Made by a program: the position numbers and the translations under genes | Source of the DNA: Gliomastix tumulicola | Taxonomy: Eukaryota; Ascomycota; Sordariomycetes; Hypocreales; Bionectriaceae | Length of the DNA stretch: 64,000 nucleotides | Reading direction: 5' to 3' | Assembly: GCA_001599755.1 (NCBI GenBank) | Contig: BCHX01000003.1 | Location: 3,693,289-3,757,288 of the forward strand | Notes under the pieces: generated by a model | Told to the model about the DNA's origin: nothing | The model's database searches: none | The model's input: the letters and a program-made list of their open reading frames with translations, nothing else | Part shown: positions 12,167 to 23,419 of the stretch, in pieces | Layout of the letters: each line of letters opens with the position of its first letter | How positions within the stretch are numbered: the first letter of the stretch is position 1

Positions 12167-14709
12167 ATGGCCGCGGCTCACTTCGAACCGGGGACCTCCC
12201 TCGACAACCGGGTAGAGGACTTCCTCGACGACAAGCTCCAGTCGACGGCCGACCTCGAGAACCTGGACGAGCTGCTGGCCAACGTCGAGCTCCAGCGCAG
12301 CCAGCTCCAGTCGCAGCTCGACGACGCCGTGCGCGAGCTGGACGAGGCCCGCCGCCGCGCCGACGACCAGCAGGGCTACCTGCAGCAGCGCATCGACGAC
12401 TTCCAGGCGCTGCAGGACAGCATCGACCGCCGCGAGGCCATCGCCGCCGCGTCGGACGCGCCCGACCAGGCCATCGCCCGCCTGCAGGAGCCCATGCGCA
12501 GGCTGCGCGCCGTCGGGCTCGCGCAGCGGTACCTGCGGCTCGTGGACGACGTCGAGGCGCTGCGGGTCGAGGCGCGGTCGCATCTGCCGGACAGCCCCAA
12601 GGCGGCGCTGGAGCCGTACACGAAGCTGAAGCGGCTGGCCGGCGGGCTGCGGGAGCTGCAGGGCGAGGAGAAGCTGCACCTGGTCGATTATGTCACGGCC
12701 GTGGCCGAGACGCTCTGGGACGAGATGAAGAAGACCATGTCGGACGAGTTCGAGGCCATACTCGAGAAGCACAAGTGGCCGCGGGTCGACCCCAAGTCGC
12801 AGATGGACGACGAGTGGATCGCCTCGTTCGAGAAGCTCATCGACCTCCAGGTGCCCGAGGTTCTGTATAGCAACGAGCCCGTCGCCCTGCTGCCGATCGG
12901 GGTTATGACGCAGATCATCGCCACTGAGTTCCGCTTCCACTTCCTCAGCGACAAGCCCACCAGCGAACCGCAGGCTGTGGGCACTCACTGCTTCCCCTGG
13001 GTGCTGATGACGATCGAGAAGTGGGAGGACTTCCTGCGCGACAACCTGATGCATCTGCTCGTGGCCAAGTTCCGCGACACGGACGTCGCTTACAACCTAC
13101 TTTACGTGGACCCTGTCTGCGCCTTCATCACGGCGTTGCTGCCTGTTCTGCGGGAGAAGGTCCACGATGTTGCCCAGAGGACCAGCAAAAGCCCGTCAGC
13201 CCTGAGCGCCTTCATCGCGCAGCTGATGACCTTTGACGAGGACATCAGGTCCAAATTCTACTACGACGGAGGGGACCCGGAGCACGGCTGGGACGGACTG
13301 ACGACGGAAGTCCTCGAGTTGTATTTCGAGGACTGGTTCAGCGCGGAGCGCAAGTTCGCCATGGACCGCTTCAGCACGATCTTGGAATCGCCCGACGGCA
13401 GGACGATCGACTACGAGTATGCGGCGGACGGACGGATGAAGCCCACGTATGCTGCTGTGAGGATAACGGACCTCCTCCGAACCGTGACGACGGTGTATTA
13501 TCGGGTGCGCCAGGTGAAGCACAAGATACGATTTCTGATCAACATTCAGATCGAGATCTTGGAGGCTTATGCCGAGCGACTCAGCGATTCTCTGCAGGCG
13601 TACCAATCTGCGACGTCCACTATTGCGAGGACTCTGCATGGTGCCAGTAAGGAGGCCCTTGCAGCTCTTGAGGGTACTGGTGCTTTGGAGACGCTGTGTA
13701 AGGTGCTGGGCAGCGCGGATCACGTTGTCTCTACCTTGACGGACTGGGGCGACGATATCGTGAGTTGTTTCTTCCTTGTTTCTTCCCGAAGTGAGCAACA
13801 CCAGTTTAGTGAACAAATTGCTAAGCGGTCTTATCTAGTTCTTCCTCGTCCTCTGGGAACAGCTCGAGGCCGGCCCGTCAACAGGCTCTAAGCGTGCATC
13901 GACGGGCCCCATGAGCTTTGACGAGGTTAAGGAAAAGACGTCTAGCGCCATGGGACAGTACAAAGGCACAGGCGCCCTGTTTGATGAGATGATTGAGGCG
14001 TACAGCCGGCGCCAAGACGCAGCTCAGAACCTCTTGATTCTCGCGCTTGAGAACTCACACAATGACGCTTTCCGCAACTACACTCATCATGCCAAGTTTA
14101 CGACCGTCGGGGACATGTCGACGATAGGTGAGCTAGCTACCCAAACCTCAGTAATCACTATTGGCCTCAGACTAACTAACCTCCGCTGTAGAGGACGACC
14201 CATGGCAGTTGACCATCTCGCCGGAGCTTGATGAGCCCCTGCGTATCCTCACGCGAAACTTGGAGTTCCTGACCAAACCGCTCTCGACTATTGTGTTCCG
14301 TCGCGTGTTCCGTCTCGCCCTGGGTAAGCTGCAGGACAAGCTCTGGAACGAGGTCCTCATGCGACAGAAGTTCACCGCCTACGGTGCCACGCAGTTCCTC
14401 CGCGACAACCAGGCCATCCTCTCCGTCATCGACCGCTTCCTACCCGGAGGTTCCGTCATCATGGCGAGGCTGAGAGCCGGGGTTCAACTCCTCAACCTCC
14501 CTCTTGAAGTTAACGAGGAGGCGGTGGCGAGCGGGAAGAGCGCCGGGATCACGTTGCAGGAAGCAGACAGCCGTGTGTACACTGACAATGAGGAGGCCCG
14601 GAAGGTGCTGGAGGAGCTGCAGCTCACGTCGCTGACGACGCAGAACGCGAGAGACATCATGCAGAGGCGGGTGGAGAATGACGAGAGCTACAAGGGGCGA
14701 GATAGATGA
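12167..14709 (+). CDS. RINT-1/TIP20 family tethering subunit (Dsl1/NRZ complex)
   Basis: Three exons (12167-13759, 13839-14127, 14192-14709) give 799 residues. RINT-1/Tip20 proteins belong to the ER-resident Dsl1/NRZ complex, which captures COPI vesicles returning from the Golgi. The N-terminal 100 residues are coiled-coil-like (LENLDELLANVELQRSQLQ, then DDAVRELDEARRRADD). The alpha-helical family domain follows: LHLVDYVTAVAETLWDEM, HCFPWVLMTIEKWEDFL, LYFEDWFSAERKFAMDRF, and a conserved C-terminal part with DDPWQLTISPELDEPL and FLRDNQAILSVIDRFLPGG. Exon 2 resumes after DDI with FFLVLWEQLEAG, which restores a family-like helix. Length is close to family norms (about 700-800). It lies 3.7 kb from the COG3 gene, another CATCHR-type tether. 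Confidence 0.93.
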
Positions 14710-15033
14710 TAACTTGGACTGTAGAAAATCTACGCACATCCCCTCATGGGGAGCTAGCCTATGCAACACCTTGGGGAGTCTTTTGTTGACGATTGTATTC
14801 TGTTCTATATACTGTAGACGGTATCCTCGCATCTTGAGACCGTGAAACGCGAAGACAACTAATAAACCTCCTACTTCCCGCGAGGAGATCTATCAAAGAT
14901 GGCACTTTTGTAAGAAGGTCTATCCCAAACCCCGACAAATGCTAATTATCCAAAAAAAAAACAAAAAAAACAGGAACACCTCAAGCTACGAATACACGAA
15001 CCACCAGCCGGTCTACCCCAGGTCGTCCCCTCC
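14710..15033. other. Convergent 3' region
   Basis: A short convergent interval between the RINT-1 family gene and the carrier gene. An A-rich run at 14952-14971 lies close to the carrier's 3' end. No gene is seen. Confidence 0.6.
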
Positions 15034-16040
15034 TTAGTTGATAAGCCGCATGGTGAACTCGACCGTGGCAAACGTGCACGCGCTCACAGGCATAGCCCTC
15101 AGCAGGGTCGGGCCGATGCCGCGCCAGAAGCCGCCGAAGCCCTGGGCGCGGTACGTCTGGCGGAAGCAGTCGAGCGCGGTCGTGAACTTCTGCGAGGCGC
15201 CGAAGCCGTCGGTCTGCATCTTGCTCTTGACGACGTCGAAGGGGTAGCTCGCGAGCCAGAGGGCCTCGCCCGCGAGGCCGCCGTAGAGCGCGACCTTCCA
15301 CGCGGGGATGTCCTTGCGGTCGGTCTTGGTCCGGGCGGCGTCCGTGTTCATCATCCACTCGAAGGCGGTGAACCAGGCGCCGTAGGCGAAGGCCTCGCGG
15401 AAGAGCGTGACGCCCGTGCCGCGGTAGACGGCAGGGATCACACCGCGCGGGTGTGCGGCGCCGAGCTTGCGCACGCAGTCGAGGGGTCCCGCGTACAGAC
15501 GGTCCGCGCCGTGCGGCTGGCTCTGCAGACGGATGCGGATGTGCTCGATGGGCGCGGAGAGCACCGTGTTGGCGACGCCCGCAAAGGCGCCCGCCTGCGC
15601 GTACTGCACGTACGAGAGGTCGGCCGGACGGCCGGCAGCGCTGTTGCGGCCCTCGAGGACGCGGCGGGCCTGGTGGAAGGCGCCGAACTGGACGGACACG
15701 CAGGCGCCGATGCCGATGAGCGGCGTGAGCGTGCCCTTGTAGAAGGCGAGGGCGCCCTCGTGCTTGTAGATGGAGGTCGCGGCGTGGAGGGCCGAGGAGT
15801 ACTGGCTCGTGGTCTGGAGGCGGACCTTGACGATGTCAAAGGGCTGGCCTGGGATGTGTCAGTCAGTCAGTCAGTCAGTCGAGAGGAATGGTTGGCAGAG
15901 GGAGAGGAAGAGAGGGAAGAGGGAGTTTTCTTACCGACGAGGACCTGGGCGACGCCGCCGACGGCGCCTGCAAAGAGGTCCTTTGCCGTCTGCAGCGCGC
16001 CGCCCTCTGGCGTCTGCACGAGTTCCTCCTGCGTGCTCAT
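15034..16040 (-). CDS. Mitochondrial carrier (YMC/amino-acid or carnitine-type)
   Basis: Two exons (16040-15935, 15848-15034) give 306 residues, the usual length for the SLC25 family. The three repeats each show the carrier signature: PFDIVKVRLQ in repeat 1, PIEHIRIRLQ in repeat 2 and PFDVVKSKMQ in repeat 3. The intron falls inside the first signature block (QVLV/GQPFD). These proteins exchange metabolites across the inner mitochondrial membrane. The N-terminus (ALQTAKDLFAGAVGGVAQVLVG) and the PIE form of the second signature resemble the fungal YMC1/YMC2 branch (linked to glycine/glutamate exchange) and its relative CRC1. The substrate cannot be fixed from sequence alone. The start ATG at 16040 is the first in frame and precedes the first helix by a normal distance. 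Confidence 0.92.
15859..15880. repeat. TCAG tetranucleotide repeat near an intron acceptor
   Basis: Five and a half TCAG units lie in the carrier intron, ending 10 bases before the acceptor dinucleotide on the gene strand, so the repeat occupies the branch-point/pyrimidine zone (units read CTGA, themselves branch-point-like). Confidence 0.85.
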
Positions 16041-16547
16041 CCTGAGCTGTCTTTGTTCTTCGTTGTGCAGTGTCCTGTCTCTGGAGTTCGTTCGGTGTGC
16101 GACCCCCGCCACTGTAGCTACTATCCAAAGTGCCGAAGCTGGCCGCGGGGAAAGCAAGGGCGCGATCGGAAGCGTCAATTGACGACGGCGGCTTCAAGCA
16201 AAAGTAGCCAATTGGCAGGCGACGAAACAGAGCTCAGCCACGGAGAAGAGAATATCAGACAAAAAGAATGGAAGACGCGGTGGGGGGTGCAAGGGATTGA
16301 TTGATTGCTTTGTTCAAGGTGGTCAGACAAGGTGAGGGCTATTGATAAGAGCAAGGCCGCCCCCCCCCCGTTGCTAGATAAGGCCAGGGCAGAAAAAAAA
16401 AAGTGGCCGAAGTCGGATGGCGTGCTCCAGGCTATTTCTTTCCCTATATGTCTAACTACCGAACACCGAACCAGCCCTCCGTGTTCCCGCACAACTCCCG
16501 CCTTCAACTACATGGTGTCCAATTACAACTGAATTTGCAATTCCACC
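16041..16547. other. Intergenic region
   Basis: About 0.5 kb between the carrier start and the 3' end of the GFA gene; carrier promoter by position. A C-run at 16361-16369 and an A-run at 16394-16402 are present. No gene is seen. Confidence 0.6.
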
Positions 16548-17774
16548 TCAAGGGTTCACATAAGCCGACGGGAAAGACGCCCCGTCCCCCTGGGTGATGG
16601 TCAGCTTCCCCAAATCCACGCTCCGGTCGTCCAGCACGCGCAGGTTGACCGGGTGCGTCGGCCAGCGGCTCACGGCGCCGCCGCGGGCCTCGGCGCGGCC
16701 GTCGATATACGGGCTGGCGAGCACGAGCCCTTCGTTCGTCATGGGCACGCCGCAGGTCCGGCAGAAGGTCTTGGAGAGCGTGTTGCTGTTGAACTTGCGC
16801 GCGCCGATGTCTTGGGGTTCGCCGGCGAGGACGACCTGGTCGGGGGGCGGGTAGATCCAGACGGCGCCGAGCTGCGGTGTTTGTGTGTTGTGTCAGAAGG
16901 AGATATCATTTTCAGTAACTCTCGCCGGGGATGGGGATGGGGAGGGGGAGGAGTAAGCAAAGGGAGAGGAGAGAGGGAAAGGGAAGGGGAAGGGAAGGAA
17001 AGGAAAGGAAAGGAAAGGAAAGGAAAGGGGACTCACACGCTCGCAGATGCTGCAGTTGCACACAAACACCGACATCTCGTACGTCTCGTCAATGGGCTTC
17101 GTGTTGACCGCCAGCGTCACCTTGCCGCAGTGGCAGCTCCCGGTGTAGGTCACGCCGCCCTCGACCTGAACAGCCGGCAACTCGCCCTTGTGCGCCGGAG
17201 CCTGGCGCGGCTCGCCCTTGCTGGCACCGTCAAATCTATCCTCCTCGGGTCAGCGCATCTTATCACTTTCACGCCAGAGGGGGCATAGTCGCACGTACGC
17301 CTTGGTCTTGAGCTCCCAGGTGTTCATGTCCTGGATGGAGTGCGCCTGCAAGAAAGAAGAAATGTAAGTCAAGGCTGCCAAGCCAGCAAGGGGGTTGTTG
17401 ACCCATCCTACATTGACGGCCAGAGAGGTCTTGCTCCGGCACAAGACCGCCGTCCCGCATTCACCACAAAACTGTGTCCCCCCTTTGTCAGCGAAACCCT
17501 CCTTGCCCAACGTCAGGGGGAAAACCTGAGAGAGACGAACCTTGTGGTCGAACTTCTTCTCCCCAAAGGTATAGTTGACCAGCTGGTCCTCGCTGCCCTT
17601 GACGACCTCATAGTTGCTGTCGTGGTCTGCGACGAAGGCGAGCAGGTAGCCCTTCTTGTAGCAGATGCTACAGTTGCACTCGTACACCTCCTCGATCTCG
17701 GGCACCTTGACCTCGTAGACGAAGGCGCCGCAGTGGCAGTTGCCGCGGTACTTCTTGAGGGGCTGGTCGGTCAT
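16548..17774 (-). CDS. Tandem GFA-domain protein (CENP-V/GFA zinc-binding fold)
   Basis: Five exons (17774-17541, 17471-17412, 17345-17299, 17235-17037, 16871-16548) give 287 residues with two successive GFA domains. Domain 1 has NCHCGAFVYEV, CNCSIC and FCGECG; domain 2 has SCHCGKVTLAV, CNCSICER and FCRTCG. The seven zinc-ligand Cys positions therefore appear intact in each half. The family name comes from the bacterial glutathione-dependent formaldehyde-activating enzyme. Activity in fungal members is largely unproven, so S-(hydroxymethyl)glutathione chemistry is only possible. Introns 1 and 2 (69 and 66 bases) are multiples of three without stops, so retained forms would stay open, but splicing gives the family-like joint SLAVNAHSIQD. 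Intron 4 (165 bases) contains an AAAGG repeat. Confidence 0.88.
16995..17029. repeat. AAAGG pentanucleotide repeat in a GFA-gene intron
   Basis: About seven AAAGG units end next to the donor of intron 4 of the GFA gene (donor at 17036). On the transcribed sequence this is a CCTTT pyrimidine tract immediately after the donor. Confidence 0.85.
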
Positions 17775-18402
17775 GTTTGGAGAGGTAATTGACTCGGTAT
17801 TGGACTTGTTGGATGCTTAGAGGGTTGATGTAGAGTCGTCTCGTCTGGATGTAAGTGGCCGTGAAGCTATTCTTTATACGTGAAAGGCTATTCTGCGTAC
17901 ATGAGGAGGTGAATTTAATGATTAGTAAACACTAGTACGAGTTGCCCCGTGGGCCGTGAGCCGGCGTGAAGTTGCACAGCAATGCCTGCATATTGAGTCC
18001 GCACGAGCGGACACGTCCCCAACAATTTTTAGGACTCTACATCCGGGGTGTCTAGGCTGAGACTACGACGTGAGAGCATCTCGCTGCCCTTACTGGGGAG
18101 TCAATGACTCAATAGTGCTCTGTTGGGAACGCTCGGTCGTTGATTCCTCCGTGTCTTGTTCCTTATTTGTCACAGCTAGGACCGCGGCGCGTGGGAATGC
18201 CGTTATTGCAGGACTATTGTCACTAATCCGGGCGGAACTCCGACGGCGGATGATCGTCCTGATCCGACTAAAAATAGGCCCCGATGTTCCGATAAGGCCA
18301 TTGCGTTTCTTCAAGCTATGTGTGAAAAATCTACTACCGGATAATATTCTATTGATATTTGAAGCTTGCTTTGCTATTTGGAATATCGTTCGCTGACAAC
18401 TA
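17775..18402. other. Intergenic region
   Basis: Contains the GFA upstream sequence and the 3' flank of COG3. The part from about 18240 to 18400 is richer in A and T than its neighbours. No gene or repeat family was recognised. Confidence 0.5.
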
Positions 18403-20956
18403 TTAGTACCGCCTGACGCCCTGCTTCCCGTCCTGGGCGTCCCGCTGCGCCTGCGCGTTCAGCTCAATCGCCTCCTTGAGCTTCGCGATGACCTCGGGCT
18501 GGTTGCTGAAGGCCGTCTGCAGCACGTTCTCCAGCTCGGCCTCGACCTTGGCGATGGGTTTCACGCCCGCCTTGCGCGCCTGCGAGTCCCGGATGAGCGT
18601 CGCCCAGCGCTTCGTGAAGGCGTAGATGGACTGCCGCAGCAGCTCGTCCAGCTGCTCGCTCATGTCCTCGACCGTGAGCGTCTTCGCGGTGACCACGGGT
18701 GTCGCGGCGGCGGCAGCAGCAGCTGTGCCTGTTCCGCGCGACCAGAGCGAGCTGCTGATGACGCTGCTGAAGAACCCGACCCAGTTCTGCGGCGTGAGCG
18801 TGTCCCAGATCTGGGTGAAGTGGTCCATCGAGGAGCCGGCCTGCCCGCGGATGTCGCCGATCTCGAGCGAGACGAGCTCGTTCTTGATGATGAGGAGGTT
18901 CTTGACCATGAAGAGGTCGGCGTCGGTGCCGTTGCGGAGGGACTTGATCCGGGCCTCTGCCCTCTGGAGGACGTGGATCGTTTCGCGGACGATCTTGAAG
19001 ACGACGGAGCTGTCCTTTGACTAGAAGATACCGCGTTAGTTGGATATGACTTGTAGAGGGGGGGGGATTTCGCGATGACCTACAGAGCGTTCCTTGGGCA
19101 TTGACTGGTCGAACATGACCAGAAGCTCGTTGGCACGTTTCACCAAGGGATACGCATTCGACGACGAGACGCCCCCTTCCACAGGCGCGATCTTCAGCGC
19201 ACTGTCCGGAGCAGAGCCCTTGGAGATGGACTTTGTAATCTCGGCGTCGAACGCTTTATCCGTAAACGGCCAGAGGTGATGGGCAAGGAGGCGAGCAGCG
19301 TACTCCCTGCACTTGAGAAAGAACGGCGACTCCTCGTCGTCGATCTCAGCGACGGAATACTCCCCGGCCAGCCAGCCCGTCACGTTGCAGATGACCTGTA
19401 GATTAGCCGCCTGCAGCGCAGACTGGATCGCCGAGCCGAGGGGTGCGAGATGCCCCGGATGGACCATGGACGTGTTGATGATGGCGAGGGTCTGGAAGAC
19501 GGACGTCGACGCGCTGCTCCAGTTGGGCTCGATGTTGAAGATCCTGACGAAGAGGCTCTCCTCGTCGTACATGCGCTCAAACACGTGCTTGATGTAGTTG
19601 CGGGCTGCCGTCTCGACGGACAGGCTCTTCGTCTCCTTGCGGAACTCCTCCAGGTCGTGCTGCGTCATGGCTCTCAGGTCGCGGTCTCGGGTTGTCAGGT
19701 ACGTTCTCAGAATGTTGGATGCCACGTCCGCGTAGGTAGATGTCTCGCGCGTGGCCTCGGCCCGCCTCCCGTACTGGTCGTAGACGACGCGGAAGAGCTT
19801 CTGGATGTTTGGTATCAGGGCGTATGTGTCCTTGATCATCTCCTCGAATCGGCCGTATGCCAACGCATGTCGTGCCGAGTCGGACTGGGTAGCGGCAATC
19901 TGGCGCCCCAGCTCTGACATGATCTTCTCCAGCCGTGTGGTGAAGCCGTGATCTAGAAGATGGAGCGCCTTTGTGAGGAGGGCGTTGTATCGCGCGAGGT
20001 ATTGGTCGCGATCGCGGTATGTATCCTGTAGCTCGTCAGCATCACATCACTCCCTCCCCTCTCCCCAGGCAGTCAGTGTACTACTCACGTGCTTGTTCAT
20101 AAAGACAATGCAAGCCTCGATGTTCTCAACCATGTCCCCAAACGCATCGTCGTCCACCATCCGGCTCGCCCCCGGCGCATTGAGCCGCCGCGTCGCCGTC
20201 TCCAGGTACGCGTAGTAGTGCAGGTCCGTCCCGACGTCGTTGGCCAGCCTCTCCAGCCGCCGCTGCTCGCCGAGCAGGTCCTCGCACTGCGCCTGGAAGG
20301 TCGACGTCTGCGTCTCGACGGCCTGGAACGAGTTGGACAGCGTCGTCAGCAGCTGGAGCGTCGCGTTGGCGTCGTCGATGAGGCCGTCGAGGTGGCGCTC
20401 CGTGAGCTGCAGCTGGTCGCGGTAGAGCGTGTAGTCCTCCTGGCTGGCGTCGAGGAGCTGCTCGTCGAGGGCGGCCTCGAGCAGTCTGTCGCCCTCGGAC
20501 TCCCTGTCTCTCGGTCTTGAAGCATCAGCGGGCAGGTTGAGAGCTTCCCACTGTCTGTCCTTCTTCGAGGGCTTCCTCCTCTTGGCCGCGCTGTCGCGGG
20601 AGATCTGCGCCCGGACGACGTGGTAGAAGTCGGAGTAGGACGCAGCTCGTCGGGGGACGCTGGGCTCAGGGGGTGTATTCGTGTTCTCAATCTCCTCGAA
20701 GACATTCTCGAGCTGTTCTGTCACGTCGACCGGCGCGGAATTGGCTCCCTGAGTAGACGGGAACAAGATGTTAGGAGCCGCGATGCATGCATGCTGTCTG
20801 TCTGTCTGTCTGTCAGAGACCGCGGGGGACGAAACATACGTTAGGCTGCTGGAGCAGGGACTCCTTCCGCCGGTGTCCAGGCCCCTGTGCACTGGCCGAG
20901 CCTTGCCTCACAGCGGGCACTTCAGGCACGTAGCTGTACCATGAGTCCTCGTACAT
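18403..20956 (-). CDS. COG3: Conserved oligomeric Golgi complex subunit 3 (Sec34)
   Basis: Four exons (20956-20840, 20748-20089, 20025-19084, 19020-18403) give 778 residues; all phases agree. COG3 is in lobe A of the eight-subunit COG complex that tethers retrograde vesicles at the Golgi. The N-terminus reads MYEDSWYSYVPEVP and HRRKESLLQQPN. The Sec34-type core follows with YSDFYHVVRAQ, LYRDQLQLTERHLDGLID, FQAVETQTSTFQAQCEDLL, ALHLLDHGFTTRLEKIM and RNYIKHVFERM. The C-terminal part has DLFMVKNLLIIKNELVSLEI and PQNWVGFFSSVI. Intron 1 contains a CTGT repeat. The reading frame is open for about 110 bases upstream of the chosen ATG, without another ATG, which leaves some doubt about the start. It shares a 379-base divergent promoter with FMP25. 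Confidence 0.93.
20794..20814. repeat. CTGT tetranucleotide repeat in COG3 intron 1
   Basis: Just over five CTGT units lie in the middle of COG3 intron 1. Confidence 0.85.
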
Positions 20957-21335
20957 GGCGAACCACCTCAGCTGCTTCTGGCGGGCGTGGCGTGGAGGAG
21001 CGGGCTTGGAGAGATGGTTTCCTAGACCCGAGCTAGAGGGGACACTGTAGACGCTGGTAGAGTATTCGGTCCCTCATCGGAATGATTTGCTCCGGGCGCC
21101 GATGATTGACATCAGTGGCCGGTTCCAGTTTAAAGTCGCTGAGAAACCCCACTGAAGCTATTGGATGCTAAGAGGGAGCTTCTCTGCACAGGGATCATTT
21201 TAGATCGCCAGGCGACTCCAATATTTTGTCGTCGACATCATCCCCGTGCCATCTCAGCCATACCTGCATTTATCAAACATACGGCTGAAAGCGCGGGTAT
21301 TGACTGAGTTTCCATCGCGAATGAACCAGACGTGA
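20957..21335. promoter_or_regulatory. Divergent promoter between COG3 and FMP25
   Basis: Only 379 bases separate the two start codons, so promoter elements are probably shared or overlapping. No specific factor site is claimed. Confidence 0.5.
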
Positions 21336-23195
21336 ATGACATCTTCACTGCGCTGCCTCGATACCGCTGCCGCCAGCATGAACGCCTCCCAAGCGGCCCT
21401 CAGACGGGCTGCCGTCTCATGCTCCCCAGCCAGACAGCAAGTCATCCGCCAGTGGGCTCGCGAGGCCAGCAGCAGCAGCAGCCGAGCCCCTCGGGCCCCT
21501 CGCCGCAGAGGCGGGAAGCTCCTGGGCTTCGGCCTCGTCTTCGGCGGAGCGACGGCCGCCTCCTACTACTACCCGCAGCTCAAGGCCGCCTTCATCGACA
21601 GCGAGCCGGCTGGACCCCTCAAGCCGGAGGTCGAGTTTGAGAAGGCCCGGAAGCAGCCGGTCTCGAAGGAGGAGAACCGGGAGCTCATCAGCTCGCAGCA
21701 TCTCCAGGTCGAGAAGAGCTGGGAGCACCCGGGCGTCTACGTCTGGGGCTCCAACGTGGGCAAGGTCGTGGACCCGGAGTCCAAGGAGAAGAACGTCAAG
21801 CTGCCTCGCCGGCTGAAGTTCTTCGACGACCAGATGCTCCGCGACCTGAAGCTGACGCAGAACTTTGGTGCCGCTGTCACGGAGAAGGGGGACCTCGTGC
21901 AGTGGGGGCTTGGGTTCTCAAAGACGGATCCTGCGCCCAAGGTCACTCTGAAAGGCAAGGATATCGTCAAGATCGACGTTTCGCTCGACCGCGTTATTGC
22001 GCTCACTGGCAACGGATCCGTCTTCTCTGTCCCGGCCACGAGCGAGCATCCGGAGATCACAGCCTCAGACCAGGCTAACAGCTCTTGGTCTCTCTGGAGC
22101 TCCTCTGGCTCCGACGCTGTCACAACCCGAAACCTGACACCACCCAGCCTCGGCTACGGTGAAAAGATCACCGACATCAGCAGCGGCCTCGAGCATTGCC
22201 TGCTACTCACCTCCAGAGGACGGGTGTTTTCCGCCGCCTCCAGCACCTCCGAGTTCCCGTCCCACGGACAGATGGGGATCCAGGGGCTGACGTGGGAGAC
22301 GAGGCCCAAGGGCGCCTACGACCAGCCACACGAGATCACCGCTTTGAAGGGCTTCAAGGTGGCGCAGATTGCGGCAGGCGACCGACACTCGGTGGTCCTC
22401 GATAAGCTCGGCAGGATCTTCTCATTTGGCGACAACCTGTGCGGACAGCTCGGCTTCGAGGCTGGTGTTTCTGCACCCCTCGTCGACTCCCCTGCCCTAG
22501 TACCAACCACCATCCTCTACAATGGCACCGGCCTCAAGCCCACGGTCACTTCCATCGCCGCCGGAGGCAACAATACCTTCTTCACCGTCGAGGCCGACGC
22601 CACCACCCAACAAAGCAGCAGCAGCAGCAGCAACAACAACAAGAATGCCGCTCCAGCAAGGCGACTCCCCCGCATGACAGCCGATCTCTGGGCCGCCGGA
22701 CAGGGCGTCTACGGCGCCCTCGGAACCGGCCGCTGGACGCACGTCTCCCTCGAGCCCGCCAAGGTCAAGGCCCTCTCGTCCCTGTACGAGTTCGACGAGA
22801 GCACCAACAAGATGATGCCCATCAGGCTCAAGTCGCTCAGCATCGGCGCGACGCACTGCGCGGCCGTCATGGACAACGTGACCGAGACGTCGCTGGCGCA
22901 GCGCGCGAGCCGCAACGAGACGTACTGGGGGTCGGACGTGCTCTTCTGGGGCAGCAACGAGCACTACCAGCTCGGCAACGGCAAGCGCAACAACCAGAAC
23001 GCGCCCGTGTACATCGGCCCGCTGGACGGCGGGGCGGGCGACGCCGCGATGGGGAGGAAGGGCGAGCAGCACAGGCTGTGCCTGACGCCGCGGTCGACGG
23101 CGAGGATCGGCGAGGGCGGCAAGGGGCGCAAGGTGACGCTGGAGCAGAAGGTGGAGTGTGGCCAGTTTGTGACGGGTGTGTATTCGAGCGTCTGA
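21336..23195 (+). CDS. FMP25: Mitochondrial RCC1-repeat protein, FMP25-like
   Basis: A single exon codes for 619 residues. FMP25 of yeast is an inner-membrane RCC1-like protein needed for cytochrome bc1 (complex III) assembly. The N-terminus is rich in Ala, Arg and Ser with no acids (RRAAVSCSPARQQVIRQWAR), a mitochondrial presequence. A membrane segment follows (LLGFGLVFGGATAASYYYPQL), then RCC1-type blades: GVYVWGSNVGKV, FGAAVTEKGDLVQWGLGF, VAQIAAGDRHSVVLDKLGR with IFSFGDNLCGQLG, and DVLFWGSNEHYQLGNG. A Ser/Asn-rich loop sits at about 428-440. Met15 (21378) is an equally good start and gives a more typical presequence beginning MNASQAAL. Length agrees with the yeast protein of about 580. Confidence 0.9.
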   Translation: MTSSLRCLDTAAASMNASQAALRRAAVSCSPARQQVIRQWAREASSSSSRAPRAPRRRGGKLLGFGLVFGGATAASYYYPQLKAAFIDSEPAGPLKPEVEFEKARKQPVSKEENRELISSQHLQVEKSWEHPGVYVWGSNVGKVVDPESKEKNVKLPRRLKFFDDQMLRDLKLTQNFGAAVTEKGDLVQWGLGFSKTDPAPKVTLKGKDIVKIDVSLDRVIALTGNGSVFSVPATSEHPEITASDQANSSWSLWSSSGSDAVTTRNLTPPSLGYGEKITDISSGLEHCLLLTSRGRVFSAASSTSEFPSHGQMGIQGLTWETRPKGAYDQPHEITALKGFKVAQIAAGDRHSVVLDKLGRIFSFGDNLCGQLGFEAGVSAPLVDSPALVPTTILYNGTGLKPTVTSIAAGGNNTFFTVEADATTQQSSSSSSNNNKNAAPARRLPRMTADLWAAGQGVYGALGTGRWTHVSLEPAKVKALSSLYEFDESTNKMMPIRLKSLSIGATHCAAVMDNVTETSLAQRASRNETYWGSDVLFWGSNEHYQLGNGKRNNQNAPVYIGPLDGGAGDAAMGRKGEQHRLCLTPRSTARIGEGGKGRKVTLEQKVECGQFVTGVYSSV

Positions 23196-23419
23196 GTTTC
23201 CGGGGACTGCCTAGGATAAGTTGTACTGATATCTTGACGCATTATGGCGTTGTTTATGTGGGATGGACGGGACGGTTGGCTCTGCCGTTGTATTATCACA
23301 TGTTATATAGGACTGTACCCTGCACTCTAGTTACGAATAATCACAACCACTGTCGCTTCTCCCTCTTATCTACCCAGGGTGATCTTTCTTTCGAGCTGTA
23401 TTTGTTAGTGGTAGCTATC

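Noticed and set aside
11996..13054. 352-codon minus-strand frame over RINT-1 family gene
   Set aside because: Antisense shadow produced by GC-rich codons of exon 1.
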